This document shows positions 22,801-29,871 of a stretch of DNA of 64,000 bases, in pieces. The stretch is from Thermus islandicus DSM 21543 (lineage in GTDB: Bacteria > Deinococcota > Deinococci > Deinococcales > Thermaceae), in contig NZ_ATXJ01000001.1 in assembly GCF_000421625.1 (NCBI RefSeq), positions 62,001 through 126,000 on the forward strand. Reading direction: 5' to 3'. The notes under the pieces were generated by a model, which did not search any database, had not been told where the DNA came from, and saw only the letters and a list, made by a program, of their open reading frames with translations. The translations under genes and the position numbers were made by a program. How positions within the stretch are numbered: the first letter of the stretch is position 1; each line of letters begins with the position of its first letter.

Positions 22801-24738
22801 GTCGTAGTCCAACTCCACCCCCCGCGACTCCTTGACGATGCGCTTGACCTCGTCCAGGAAGGTGAGGGTACGAAGCCCCAGGAAGTCCATCTTCAAAAGC
22901 CCCAAGGCCTCCACCGCCCCCATGTCGTACTGGGTCACGGGCCGGCCCTCCTGGTCCCGCATGAGGGGGACGAGGTCCGTTAAAGGCTCGGCGGCGATCA
23001 CCACCCCGGCGGCGTGGACGGAGGCGTGGCGGTTCAGGCCCTCGAGGCGCATGGCCACCTCAATCACCTGGCGGACCCTCTCGTCCCTCTCCATCTCCGC
23101 CTTAAGCTCCGGCACCACCTGGACCGCCTCTTGGAGGGGCTTGGGCTTGCCGAACTGCACCGGGATGAGCTTGGCCAGCTCCTCCGCCTTCTTGTGGGGG
23201 ATGCCGTAGACCCGGGCCACGTCCTTCAGGGCCGCCTTGGAGGCGAGGCTGCCAAAGGTGCCGATCTGGGCCACCTTGTCCTCGCCGTAGCGCTCCCGCA
23301 CGTACTGGATCACCCGGTCCCTCTCCCGGTCGGAGAAGTCCGTGTCAATGTCGGGCATGGAGACCCTTTCGGGGTTCAGGAAGCGCTCAAAGAGGAGGCC
23401 AAAGCGTAAGGGGTCAATGTTGGTGATCCCCACGGCGTAGGCCACCAGGCTCCCAGCGGCGCTCCCCCGCCCGGGGCCCACGGAGATCCCGCGGCCCCTC
23501 GCCCAGTTGATGTAGTCCTGAACGATGAGGAAGTAGCCGGGGAAACCCATGCGCTCAATGACGGAAAGCTCGTAAAGGGCCCGGTGCAGGATGGCCTCGG
23601 CCGTCCACTCCCGGACCGCCTCGAGGGGGGGAAGCCTCCCCATGAGCCCCTCCCAGGCCTCCCGCTCCACCTGGGCCAGGCCCTCGGCCAGGGCCTCCCC
23701 GTCCCCGTGGGGGGGGATCCTCCCCATGAGGCGGTAGACCTCCCGGTAAAACCCCTCGGTGATCCGGTCGGGGTAGCGCTTGAGGAGGCCCTTCAGGGTG
23801 AGCTCCATGAGGTACTGGGCCTCGGTGCGCCCCTCGGGAAGGGGGAAGCGGGGGATGCGGTAGACCATCCGGTCCCCGATGGGGAGGTCCACGTTGCAGA
23901 GTCGGGCGATCTCCACCGTGTTGTCAAAGGGCTCGTCCCCCCACTCCGCCTCGGGGAGCATGGCCCGCATCTCCTCGGGGGTCTTCACGTAGAACTCGTC
24001 GCAGGGAAAGCGCCAGCGCTCGGGGTCGTCCAGGGTGGTCTTGGACTGGATGGCGAGGAGGACCTCGTGGGCCCGGGCGTCCTCCCTTTTTACGTAGTGG
24101 CCGTCGTTGGTGGCCACCAGGCCCAGGCCGTACCTCCGGGCGAACTCCCTGAGGACCTCGTTGACCTTCCGCTGCTCGGGGAGGCCGTGGTTTTGGATCT
24201 CTATGAAGAAGCGGTCGCCGAAGATGGAAAGGTACTCCTGAAGCCGGGCCTCGGCCAGGTCCAGGCGGTCCTGGAGGATGAACTGGGGGATCTCGGCCCC
24301 CAGGCACCCGGAGAGGGCGATGAGGCCCTCGGCGTGCTCCTTTAGGATCTCCCGGTCAATGCGGGGCTTCTCGTAAAAGCCTTCCAGATAGGCCCGGCTC
24401 GCCAGGCGGACCAGGTTCTGGTAGCCCCGGAAGTCCTTGGCGAGGAGGGTGAGGTGGAAGTAGCCGCCGTCTAAGCCCTTCCCCCGCTTGCGGTCAAAGC
24501 GGCTCTCCGCCGCCACGTAGGCCTCGTAGCCCAGGATGGGCTTGATGCCCATTTCGGTGGCCTTCTTGTAGAACTCCACCGCCCCGAAAAGGTTCCCGTG
24601 GTCGGTGATGGCCAGGGCGGGGTCCTCGGGGGTGGTCTCCTTCACCCACTGGAGGAGGTCGGAGAGCTTCGCCGCCCCGTCCAGGAGGGAGTACTGGGTG
24701 TGCTGGTGCAGGTGGGCGAAGCGGGGTTTACGGCCCAT
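19804..24738 (-). CDS. dnaE: DNA polymerase III alpha subunit, intein-containing
   Basis: The frame encodes 1644 residues: a 1221-residue replicative polymerase (the length of Taq DnaE) plus a 423-residue intein at residues 816-1238. The N-terminal PHP domain keeps its metal residues (HLHQHTQYSLLDG, ITDHGN, TNDGHYVK). The polymerase active site shows GPGRGSAAGSLVAYA and PDIDTDFSDRERD. After the intein, SHAAAYSLLSYQTAYVKAHY continues the polymerase, followed by the HhH and OB-fold parts. Splicing must restore FNK-SHAAA before the enzyme works. The ATG lies 7 nt after TAAACT, so the message is probably leaderless. Confidence 0.97.
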   Translation of the reverse strand: MGRKPRFAHLHQHTQYSLLDGAAKLSDLLQWVKETTPEDPALAITDHGNLFGAVEFYKKATEMGIKPILGYEAYVAAESRFDRKRGKGLDGGYFHLTLLAKDFRGYQNLVRLASRAYLEGFYEKPRIDREILKEHAEGLIALSGCLGAEIPQFILQDRLDLAEARLQEYLSIFGDRFFIEIQNHGLPEQRKVNEVLREFARRYGLGLVATNDGHYVKREDARAHEVLLAIQSKTTLDDPERWRFPCDEFYVKTPEEMRAMLPEAEWGDEPFDNTVEIARLCNVDLPIGDRMVYRIPRFPLPEGRTEAQYLMELTLKGLLKRYPDRITEGFYREVYRLMGRIPPHGDGEALAEGLAQVEREAWEGLMGRLPPLEAVREWTAEAILHRALYELSVIERMGFPGYFLIVQDYINWARGRGISVGPGRGSAAGSLVAYAVGITNIDPLRFGLLFERFLNPERVSMPDIDTDFSDRERDRVIQYVRERYGEDKVAQIGTFGSLASKAALKDVARVYGIPHKKAEELAKLIPVQFGKPKPLQEAVQVVPELKAEMERDERVRQVIEVAMRLEGLNRHASVHAAGVVIAAEPLTDLVPLMRDQEGRPVTQYDMGAVEALGLLKMDFLGLRTLTFLDEVKRIVKESRGVELDYDRLPLDDPKTFALLSRGETKGVFQLESGGMTATVRGLKPRRVEDIIALVSLYRPGPMEHIPTYIRRHHGLEPVSYSEFPHAEKYLRPILDETYGIPVYQEQIMQIASQVAGYSLGEADLLRRAMGKKRVEEMQKHRERFVRGAKERGVPEEEANRLFDMLEAFANYGFNKCLPARAKVVDWRTGRVVSVGEIVRGEAQGVWVVSLDEARLRLVPRPVVAAFPSGRAQVYALRTATGRVLEATANHPVYTPRGWRPLGALAPGDYVALPRHLPYRPSAHLEDHELDLLGFALAEGNLRHSSGFYLYTSSEEELAAMEEALKRFPNTRTRVAWRRGVAHLYVGREDRRVESGAVAFLKRMGLLGLGARTKRLPEEVYRLPPEEVARFLGRLWTGGGGVHPKGRLIHYATASLDLARGVQHLLLRLGLQSRLVEKRFAGGRKGYGVYLLGGFEAAHRFAEALGPYLLGKRRQDLETLLASWGAAGRSTKDVLPLAFLEEVKEEVARAAQGQVAAFLREASLAEGLLRPGRGRRGLSRATLERLAALTGSLALLRLAQAEVYWDRVEAVEPLGEEEVFDLTVEGTHTFVAEDLVVHNSHAAAYSLLSYQTAYVKAHYPVEFMAALLSVERHDSDKVAEYIRDARAMGIEVLPPDLNRSGFDFKVVGKEILFGLSAVKNVGEAAAEAILRERERGGPYRSLGDFLKRLPEQVVNRRALESLVKAGALDAFGDRARLLASLDPLLRWAAESRERGRSGLVGLFAEVEEPPLVEAPPLDEITRLRYEKEALGIYVSGHPVLRYPGLREVASCALEELSEFVRGLPGRPRVLLAGMVEEVVRKPTRSGGMMARFTLSDETGALEVVAFGRAYEGVSPKLKEDVPLLVLAEVERNEEGLRVVAQAVWTHEEVAEAPRALEVEVDHALLDERGVALLRSLLDEHPGTLPLYLRVQGPFGEALFALRGVRVGEEVLAPLEAEGFRAYLVPDREVFLQGNGGGQKEEVVPF
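21025..22293 (-). mobile_element. DnaE intein with LAGLIDADG homing-endonuclease region
   Basis: The intein spans DnaE residues 816-1238 (423 aa), inserted between Lys815 of FNK and Ser1239 of SHAAAYS. Splicing motifs are complete: Cys1 (CLPARAKVVDW), block B TANHPVYTPRGW, block F VFDLTVEGTHTFVAE, block G ending VVHN, and Ser as the +1 nucleophile. The centre carries two LAGLIDADG-like helices: LLGFALAEGNL with a Glu at the acidic position, and FLGRLWTGGGGV with Gly where the second catalytic Asp should be. Splicing looks intact, while DNA cleavage is probably impaired. The site is three residues from the one used by the cyanobacterial split DnaE inteins. Confidence 0.95.
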
Positions 24739-24745
24739 GGTCCCC

Positions 24746-24751
24746 AGTTTA
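24746..24751 (-). promoter_or_regulatory. -10 box of dnaE, leaderless type
   Basis: TAAACT on the minus strand, 7 nt before the dnaE ATG. It lies almost back to back with the promoter of the toxin-antitoxin pair. Confidence 0.6.
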
Positions 24752-24753
24752 CC

Positions 24754-24801
24754 TTGCGGGAAGGGACCGGGGCGGGTAAACTAATGCATGAAATGATGCA
24801 T
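24754..24801 (+). promoter_or_regulatory. Promoter and candidate operator of the vapBC-like operon
   Basis: TTGCGG (24754-24759), 17 nt, TAAACT (24777-24782). Directly after it ATGCAT occurs twice (24784-24789 and 24796-24801) with 6 nt between. The pair of palindromic hexamers over the transcription and translation start is a plausible site for autorepression by the antitoxin. Confidence 0.6.
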
Positions 24802-25095
24802 CGCAAACGCACCCTCAGCGCCACCGAAGCCCGGGTCCACTTCGGCGAGGTGCTGAGGCGGGTGGAGGAAGGGGAGGTGATCGTGGTGGAGGGGCGGGGC
24901 AGGCCGCAGGCGGTCATCCTCTCTGTGAAGGCCTACGCCCACCTCACCGCGGGGAAGGAGGACCCCTTGGAAGCCGTTCTCTCCCTTAACCGGGCCGTCC
25001 GCGCCCGCTTGGGCAGACCCCTGACACCCCCTGAGGAGGTGCTTTCCGCCCTGAGGGAGGAGCAGAACCGTGAGCTGGGTGGTGCTGGACGCTAG
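24793..25095 (+). CDS. Phd/YefM-type antitoxin
   Basis: About 100 residues; candidate ATGs are at 24784, 24793 and 24796. I prefer 24793 because it best fits the TSS expected from the TAAACT box. LSATEARVHFGEVLRRVEEG is the Phd/YefM DNA-binding fold, followed by VIVVEGRGRPQAVILSVKAY. The C-terminal part would wrap the toxin. It overlaps the PIN-domain gene by 26 nt, the normal arrangement of a type II antitoxin and toxin under joint autoregulation. Confidence 0.85.
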   Translation: MMHRKRTLSATEARVHFGEVLRRVEEGEVIVVEGRGRPQAVILSVKAYAHLTAGKEDPLEAVLSLNRAVRARLGRPLTPPEEVLSALREEQNRELGGAGR

Positions 25096-25516
25096 CTTCC
25101 TTCTCCGCCTGCTCTTGGCGGCCGACCCCAAGGCCGAAGCCGTGCGCCTCTACCGGAACTGGAGGCAGAAAGACCACCTCCTCGCCGCCCCCACCCTGGC
25201 CCTTTATGAAGCAGCCAAGGCCCTTTACCGCTACGCCCTCGCCGGGGAGATGACCCTGGCCGAGGCCGAGACCCTCCTGGGGCACCTCCAGAGGCTTGGG
25301 GTCCGGTTTTTCGCCGAGCCCTGGACCTATACCCGGGCCTTAGAACTGGCCTGGGCCCTGGGCCTAAGGGCCACCTACGACGCCCACTACCTGGCCCTGG
25401 CCGAGGGGTTTCAGGGGGCCTTCTGGACCGCCGACAAAAGGCTGTACCGAAGCGCCCTCGAGGGCCAGGCCCAAGGCCTCCTCCCCGGCGTTTCCCTTCA
25501 CTTTTTGGAAGCATGA
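25070..25516 (+). CDS. PIN-domain (VapC-type) toxin ribonuclease
   Basis: A 148-residue PIN-domain protein with a GTG start inside the antitoxin gene. Acidic metal-binding residues typical of VapC are present: Asp7 (VVLDAS), Glu47 (LYEAAK), Asp104 (TYDAHYLALAE) and Asp122 (WTADKRL). VapC toxins are Mg-dependent RNases that cut tRNA or rRNA; the target here is unknown. The complete acidic set suggests an active toxin held by the upstream antitoxin. Confidence 0.88.
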   Translation: MSWVVLDASFLLRLLLAADPKAEAVRLYRNWRQKDHLLAAPTLALYEAAKALYRYALAGEMTLAEAETLLGHLQRLGVRFFAEPWTYTRALELAWALGLRATYDAHYLALAEGFQGAFWTADKRLYRSALEGQAQGLLPGVSLHFLEA

Positions 25517-26091
25517 CCCTAGGGGAGCTTCGCGAGGAGGTCTGGAACTTCCTGGCCCGCCACGACCTGGCCCTCCACCCCACGCCCCCCCACGGCCACC
25601 ACCCCAACTTCCTGGGGGCGAGGCGGGCGGCGGAGAGGCTGATGCAGGCCCCGGAGTTCCAGGGGGCGAGGCTCCTCTTGGTGGGGATGGACGCGGTGCT
25701 GAAGCCCCTGCGGGAGGAGGCGCTGAGGCAGGGCAAGGCCCTCCTCCTCCCCCACCCCGACCGCCCGGGGGAGTTCCTCCTCCTTAAGGACCTGGACCCA
25801 AAGCGCCTTAAGCGGGTGCGGGAGGCCTACCGCTACGGGGTGCGGGCGGGGCTCGAGGGCCAGCCCATAGACCTCGTCCTCATCGGGGCCGTGGCCGTGG
25901 ACGAGGAGGGAGGGTGGGTGGGGAAGGGCTACGGCTTCCCCCAAAGCTGGCTTAGGGTGGAGGCCCCCTTCGCCACCCTGGCCCACCCGGTCATGGTCTA
26001 CCCCAGGCTCCCCGTGGCCCCGGAGCGGCGGGTCCAGCTCATCGCCACCCCCCAGAGGCTTATCCGGGCCCCTCACACCCTTTGCCTTTGA
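25513..26091 (+). CDS. 5-formyltetrahydrofolate cyclo-ligase-like protein
   Basis: A 192-residue protein of the 5-formyl-THF cyclo-ligase fold, closer to the MTHFSD-type side branch. VDEEGGWVGKGYGF is the recognisable core (compare GRRLGRGGGYYDR). The basic nucleotide-binding N-terminus of true cyclo-ligases is not obvious, so the folate reaction is uncertain. It starts by ATGA overlap with the toxin gene and so shares its transcript. The last seven codons and the stop fall inside dispersed repeat copy 2, so the C-terminus may have been rewritten by the repeat. Confidence 0.7.
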   Translation: MTLGELREEVWNFLARHDLALHPTPPHGHHPNFLGARRAAERLMQAPEFQGARLLLVGMDAVLKPLREEALRQGKALLLPHPDRPGEFLLLKDLDPKRLKRVREAYRYGVRAGLEGQPIDLVLIGAVAVDEEGGWVGKGYGFPQSWLRVEAPFATLAHPVMVYPRLPVAPERRVQLIATPQRLIRAPHTLCL

Positions 26092-26136
26092 TTCCTGCGC
26101 TCCTATCCTCGCAGGGACTTTCTACCGGGGCCCCCA
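26071..26136 (+). repeat. Dispersed repeat, copy 2 (extended form)
   Basis: From CCTCACACCC through TTCCTGCGCTCCTA to GGGACTTTCTACCGGGGCCC. It aligns with 29011-29080: about 31 of the first 35 positions and 18 of the 20 core positions match, with a small indel between. It begins inside the preceding coding sequence and ends at the terminator hairpin. Confidence 0.75.
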
Positions 26137-26159
26137 TGCGGGCCCAAGCCCGCATGGGG
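26132..26159. terminator. Bidirectional hairpin between convergent genes
   Basis: CCCCATGCGGGC, loop CCAA, GCCCGCATGGGG: a perfect 12-bp stem in the gap between the convergent cyclo-ligase-like gene and korB. No U-run. The position suggests it ends transcripts from both sides. Confidence 0.65.
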
Positions 26160-26164
26160 TGGGA

Positions 26165-27079
26165 TTAGAGGGCGAACTCCTGGAGGAGGCCCTCGAGGTC
26201 CAGGGGCTCCTCCGGACCCCGGGCCGGGTAGACCTCGGGGTAGCGGGGCAGGTAGGCCCTAAGGCGCTCCTCAAAGGTGGGCGCCTCCGCCTTCCAGAAG
26301 ACCCCTACGGGGATGCGCTCCCCCCACTCCAGGGCCTTCTCCTGGAAAAGCGCCATCCTCCGGTCCAGCGCCTCCGGGGGAAGGCCCGGGGGCACCTGGG
26401 GGTCGTAACCCTCCTCCTGGAGGTTGTAGAGGCGGGGGGCGAACCACTCCTTGGTGTGGAGGTCGTTGTAGGTGGGGCAGGGCTGGAGGACGTGGAGGAA
26501 GGCGAGGCCCCTGTGCCCCATCCCCGCCTTGATGAGCTCCTTCAAGCCCTTCACGTCGTAGGCGTAGCCCCGGCCGATCCACGTGTACCCGGCGGCGAAG
26601 GCGAGCAGGAGGGGGTTGATCCGCCCCTGAGGGTTGGGCTTGGGGAGGCTCTTCGTCTTCTCCCCGAAGCCCAAGGTGGGGCCCGCCTGGCCCTTGGTGA
26701 GGCCGTAGACCTCGTTGTCGTAGAGGATGTAGAGCAGGTCCACGTTCCGGCGCCCCGCGGCCACGAAGTGCCCGGCCCCGATCCCCAGGCCGTCCCCGTC
26801 CCCCCCCACGGCCACCACGGTGAGGTGGGGGTTGGCGAGCTTGGCCCCCTGGGCGATGGGGAGGACCCGGCCGTGGAGGGTATGGACCCCGTAGGTGTTC
26901 AGGTAGTGCGGGGTCTTGGCCGAGCAGCCGATCCCCGAAAAGACCACCGTCCGGCTCGGGTCCAGCCTGAGCTCAAAGAGGGCCATCTGCAGGGCCGAGA
27001 GGATGCCGAAGTCCCCGCAGCCTGGGCACCAGTCCGGATGCTTGTCCGCCTTGTAGTCGGTAAGCTTGAGCTCTACCAC
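26165..27079 (-). CDS. korB: 2-oxoacid:ferredoxin oxidoreductase, beta subunit
   Basis: A 304-residue thiamine-diphosphate-binding subunit of a 2-oxoacid:ferredoxin oxidoreductase, most likely the 2-oxoglutarate type. WCPGCGDFGIL and the ThDP motif GGDGDGLGIGAGH...DNEVYGLTKGQ are present. With the alpha/gamma subunit it decarboxylates 2-oxoacids to acyl-CoA and reduces ferredoxin. It follows korA with a one-base gap, so the two are translated together. Pyruvate or branched-chain acids are possible alternative substrates. Confidence 0.9.
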   Translation of the reverse strand: MVELKLTDYKADKHPDWCPGCGDFGILSALQMALFELRLDPSRTVVFSGIGCSAKTPHYLNTYGVHTLHGRVLPIAQGAKLANPHLTVVAVGGDGDGLGIGAGHFVAAGRRNVDLLYILYDNEVYGLTKGQAGPTLGFGEKTKSLPKPNPQGRINPLLLAFAAGYTWIGRGYAYDVKGLKELIKAGMGHRGLAFLHVLQPCPTYNDLHTKEWFAPRLYNLQEEGYDPQVPPGLPPEALDRRMALFQEKALEWGERIPVGVFWKAEAPTFEERLRAYLPRYPEVYPARGPEEPLDLEGLLQEFAL

Positions 27080-27080
27080 G

Positions 27081-28934
27081 CTACACCCCCTTCCTGAGCA
27101 CGATCCTCCCCGGGGCCTGGCCCTTCTTCACGGCCTTCAGGGCCTCCACGGCCTCCTCCAGGGTGATGGGCCGGCCGTTGTACTTCACCACCCGGTGGTG
27201 GACCTTCTTCAGGGTCTCCTGCTGGACCAGGTCGGCGAGCTGCCCCGAGTAGTTGTGCTCCACGGTAACGAGCCTTTTCCCCTCCAGGAGGTGGGCGATC
27301 TCCGGAAAGGGCCAGAGGAGCCTTAGGTGCAGGTACCCCACCCCCTCGAGGTGCTCTAAGGCCTCGAGGAGGGTGCCCTTCACCGAGCCGAAGCCCAGGA
27401 CCAGGACCTCCCCGTCCCGGAAAAGGGTGTACTGGTCGGCGAGGGGGATCTCCTTCCGGGCGGTGAGGAGCTTCTGCATGCGCTTTTCCATCTGGGCCTC
27501 CCGGAGGACGGGGTCCTCGGTGATGTGCCCCAGGGGGTCGTGCTCGTCCGAGGTCATCCAGTAGAAGACCCCGGGCGTGCCCAGGGGGGCGAAGGGGGAG
27601 ATGCCGTCCTCCGTGGGGGCGTAGCGGGCGTAGGGGGTGGGCTTCCCCTCCCTGGGGGCAAGGCGCCTTTCCCCGTCCAGGGCCAGGGGCTTCAGGGCCT
27701 CCTTGGGGAGGATCTGTCCGGTGCTGGCCAAGAACTTGTCCAGGAGGTGGACCACCACCGTCTGGTACCGCCAGGCCCAGGCCAGGGCCTTCTGGGCATC
27801 CAAGAAGGCGTCCAGGAGGTCCCCCGAGGCCAGGACGAGCCTGGGGTACTCCCCGTGCCCGCCCCTCAGGGCGAACCCGAGGTCCCCCTGCTCCGTCCGG
27901 GTGGGCATGCCCGTGGAGGGCCCGCCCCGCTGGTAGAGGGTCACCACCAGGGGGGCCTCCACCATCCCGGCGAAGCCCATCCCCTCGGCCATGAGGCTGA
28001 AGCCGGGGCCGCTCGTGGCGGTGGCCGCCTTGGCCCCGGCGAGGGCCGCCCCGATGGCCATGGTCACGGCGGCGATCTCGTCCTCGGTCTGGACCACGGC
28101 CACGTCCGCTCCGGGAAGGTGGGCGTGGGCCTCGAGGAAGACGGACTCGTCCGTGGCCGGGCTGATGGGGTAGTAGGTCTGGAAGCGGAGGCCCCCGGCA
28201 AGCTTCCCCAAGGCGGCGGCCTGGGCCCCGGTGAGGTAGATCCGGCCCGCCTCGTAGCCGTTCAGGGAGAGGCCAAAGGGAAGCCGCGGGGCCTCCCCCC
28301 GGTAGACGGCCTCGGCCACCCTCTGGTTGAGCTCCAGGACCTTTCCCTTGAACTGGAGGGCCAGGGCCTCGAGGAGGGGCTCTAAGGGGTAGCCCAAGAA
28401 GCGGAGGCTCGCGGCCACGGCGATGGTGTTCAGGGCACGCCGGGCCTGGAGGGGCGGCACCCCGAGCTCGGCCCCGATCCGGTCCGCCACCTCCTCATAG
28501 GGGTAGGGCAGGGGCTGGACCCCGGCCCCCACGTACGCCTGGAGGACCTCCCTAAGGCTCGGGTCCTCCCGGCCTAGGCGCTCCGAGAGGTCCTCGGCCA
28601 CCCGGTGGTCCAGCATGGGGAGCTTGTGGACCGTGAGGTCCAAGACCTTGGGGTCGTAGAGGAGCACCCCCCCTTCCCGCACCTCGCCCAGGTGGCGGGC
28701 CAGGGTCTCCCCGTCCAGGGCCACCAGGAAGTCCACCCGGTCCCGGAAGGAGGCCACGGGTTTTCGCGAAAGCCGCACGTCCAGGTAGGAGTGCCGCCCC
28801 ATGATGTTGGAGTGGTACTCCCGCTTGGTGGCCACCCACCACCCCCCTTTGCCCGCGGCCCGGGCGAAGAGGGTGGCCGCGGTCTCTATCCCGCCCCCCT
28901 GGGGGCCGCCCACGCGCCAAGTGAAGTCGTCCAT
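27081..28934 (-). CDS. korA: 2-oxoacid:ferredoxin oxidoreductase, fused gamma-alpha subunit
   Basis: A 617-residue partner of KorB. The N-terminal part (about 1-190) is the gamma domain (WRVGGPQGGGIETAATLFARA, with GRHSYLDVRLS). The rest is the alpha domain with FQTYYPISPATDESVFLE, a variant of YPITPxSE, and the GMPTRTEQGDLGFALRGGHGE substrate region. Fusion of gamma to alpha is known in bacterial two-subunit enzymes. The ATG follows GGGAGG; a TAGGGT about 25 nt upstream may be its -10 box. It is first in a two-gene operon that probably feeds the TCA cycle. Confidence 0.9.
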   Translation of the reverse strand: MDDFTWRVGGPQGGGIETAATLFARAAGKGGWWVATKREYHSNIMGRHSYLDVRLSRKPVASFRDRVDFLVALDGETLARHLGEVREGGVLLYDPKVLDLTVHKLPMLDHRVAEDLSERLGREDPSLREVLQAYVGAGVQPLPYPYEEVADRIGAELGVPPLQARRALNTIAVAASLRFLGYPLEPLLEALALQFKGKVLELNQRVAEAVYRGEAPRLPFGLSLNGYEAGRIYLTGAQAAALGKLAGGLRFQTYYPISPATDESVFLEAHAHLPGADVAVVQTEDEIAAVTMAIGAALAGAKAATATSGPGFSLMAEGMGFAGMVEAPLVVTLYQRGGPSTGMPTRTEQGDLGFALRGGHGEYPRLVLASGDLLDAFLDAQKALAWAWRYQTVVVHLLDKFLASTGQILPKEALKPLALDGERRLAPREGKPTPYARYAPTEDGISPFAPLGTPGVFYWMTSDEHDPLGHITEDPVLREAQMEKRMQKLLTARKEIPLADQYTLFRDGEVLVLGFGSVKGTLLEALEHLEGVGYLHLRLLWPFPEIAHLLEGKRLVTVEHNYSGQLADLVQQETLKKVHHRVVKYNGRPITLEEAVEALKAVKKGQAPGRIVLRKGV

Positions 28935-29010
28935 AAGCCCTCCCTTGCTCTCCGATACCCTACTCCTTCTGGGTCGGGCTTGGCTAGGGGTGGGGCCACA
29001 AGGCGGAGGG

Positions 29011-29080
29011 CCTCTTACCCTTTGCCCTTGGTTCCTGCGCTCCTAGGCTCCCAAAAGAGGACTTTCTACCAGGGCCCCCA
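29011..29080 (+). repeat. Dispersed repeat, copy 3 (extended form)
   Basis: Related to 26071-26136: TTCCTGCGCTCCTA is identical, and the core reads AGGACTTTCTACCAGGGCCC. It fills most of the gap between korA and the HD protein gene. Confidence 0.7.
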
Positions 29081-29090
29081 CGGGGTGGTT

Positions 29091-29555
29091 TCACTCCTCC
29101 TGGTCCGCCTGGTGAAGCCGCCTCCCCCACAGGCTCCGCGGGGCGTGGTGCTCCAGGACCAAGGCCCGCACCCGGGGGTCCTGGAGGCGCAGGGCGGCGT
29201 AGAGGGGGTGGTGGCGGCGCACCTGGAAGGCTCCGAAAAGCCCCCCGCGCAAGGGGTAGGGGGGCACGGGGGGGGCGTAGATCCCGGTGAGGACCCTTTC
29301 CAGGGGGCAGTAGGGCCTTAGGGCCTTGCCGGCGTCGTGCAAAAGGGCGGCCCGCACCACGAAGTCCGGAGCCTCGGGGTAAAGGGAGATTAGCCTCCTC
29401 GCCACCCGCACCCCGTGGGCCCGGTCCCGGGGGTCCATGGAGAGGTAAAGCTCCCGCTCCTCCCCCACCAGGAAACCCAGGGCAAAGGCGTCGTCCGGAG
29501 CCTCACGGACAAGGAGAGCCCAGAGGAGGCGCCGAAGCCGCCCCAGAAAAGGCAT
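29091..29555 (-). CDS. HD-domain hydrolase-like protein
   Basis: A 154-residue protein with a metal-binding HD phosphohydrolase core: RAHGVRVARRLISLY, then AALLHDAGKALRPY (the HD pair), and a later RRHHP and LEHHAP. The natural substrate is unknown. It starts 4 nt after the repressor gene, without a separate promoter, so it is probably controlled by that repressor. Confidence 0.75.
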   Translation of the reverse strand: MPFLGRLRRLLWALLVREAPDDAFALGFLVGEERELYLSMDPRDRAHGVRVARRLISLYPEAPDFVVRAALLHDAGKALRPYCPLERVLTGIYAPPVPPYPLRGGLFGAFQVRRHHPLYAALRLQDPRVRALVLEHHAPRSLWGRRLHQADQEE

Positions 29556-29559
29556 CCCT

Positions 29560-29841
29560 TTAGATGAACTTTTTCAGCATCGTGGCGATCTCCTCGGGCT
29601 TCTTGGGGTCCACCTTGCCCTCGGAGACCTCCGCGGCGCAGACGTTCAGAAACTCGTGCAGGATCAGGGTGGCCGCCGCCTCCATGGCCTTCTTGGTGGC
29701 CGTCATCTGGGTGAGGACCTCATCGCAGGGCCGACCCTCGGCCACCATCTTCTGCAGGCCCCGCACCTGCCCCTCTATACGCTTAAGGCGCTTGAGGATG
29801 TTCTCCACCGTGTCTTGCCCCAGCTCGGTGGTCCTGGTCAT
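29560..29841 (-). CDS. CsoR/CstR-family (DUF156) repressor
   Basis: A 93-residue all-helical DNA-binding repressor (RLKRIEGQVRGLQKMV is the family hallmark). The sensing positions are Cys39 and Cys68, 29 residues apart as in copper CsoR, but the intervening copper-ligand His is Phe64. A Cys pair without this His is typical of CstR, which senses persulfides and sulfane sulfur. His62 lies two residues off the usual place. I chose the ATG at 29841 because TATAAT lies 6 nt before it, giving a leaderless message; the upstream ATG is inside the promoter. It is co-transcribed with the HD protein. Confidence 0.85.
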   Translation of the reverse strand: MTRTTELGQDTVENILKRLKRIEGQVRGLQKMVAEGRPCDEVLTQMTATKKAMEAAATLILHEFLNVCAAEVSEGKVDPKKPEEIATMLKKFI

Positions 29842-29847
29842 GGGAGC

Positions 29848-29871
29848 ATTATATACCATTACCCCCTATGG
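29848..29871 (-). promoter_or_regulatory. Promoter and half operator of the CsoR/CstR gene
   Basis: TATAAT (29848-29853, minus) lies 6 nt before the start codon and overlaps the dnaX stop codon. Just upstream, TACCCCCTATGG (29860-29871, plus sense) resembles one half of the C/G-tract operators of this family; the other half is poorly conserved. Confidence 0.6.

Noticed and set aside
22294-24738. A second DnaE intein, as remembered for T. thermophilus
   Set aside because: The rest of the frame reads as continuous polymerase and 1644 minus 423 residues equals the length of Taq DnaE.
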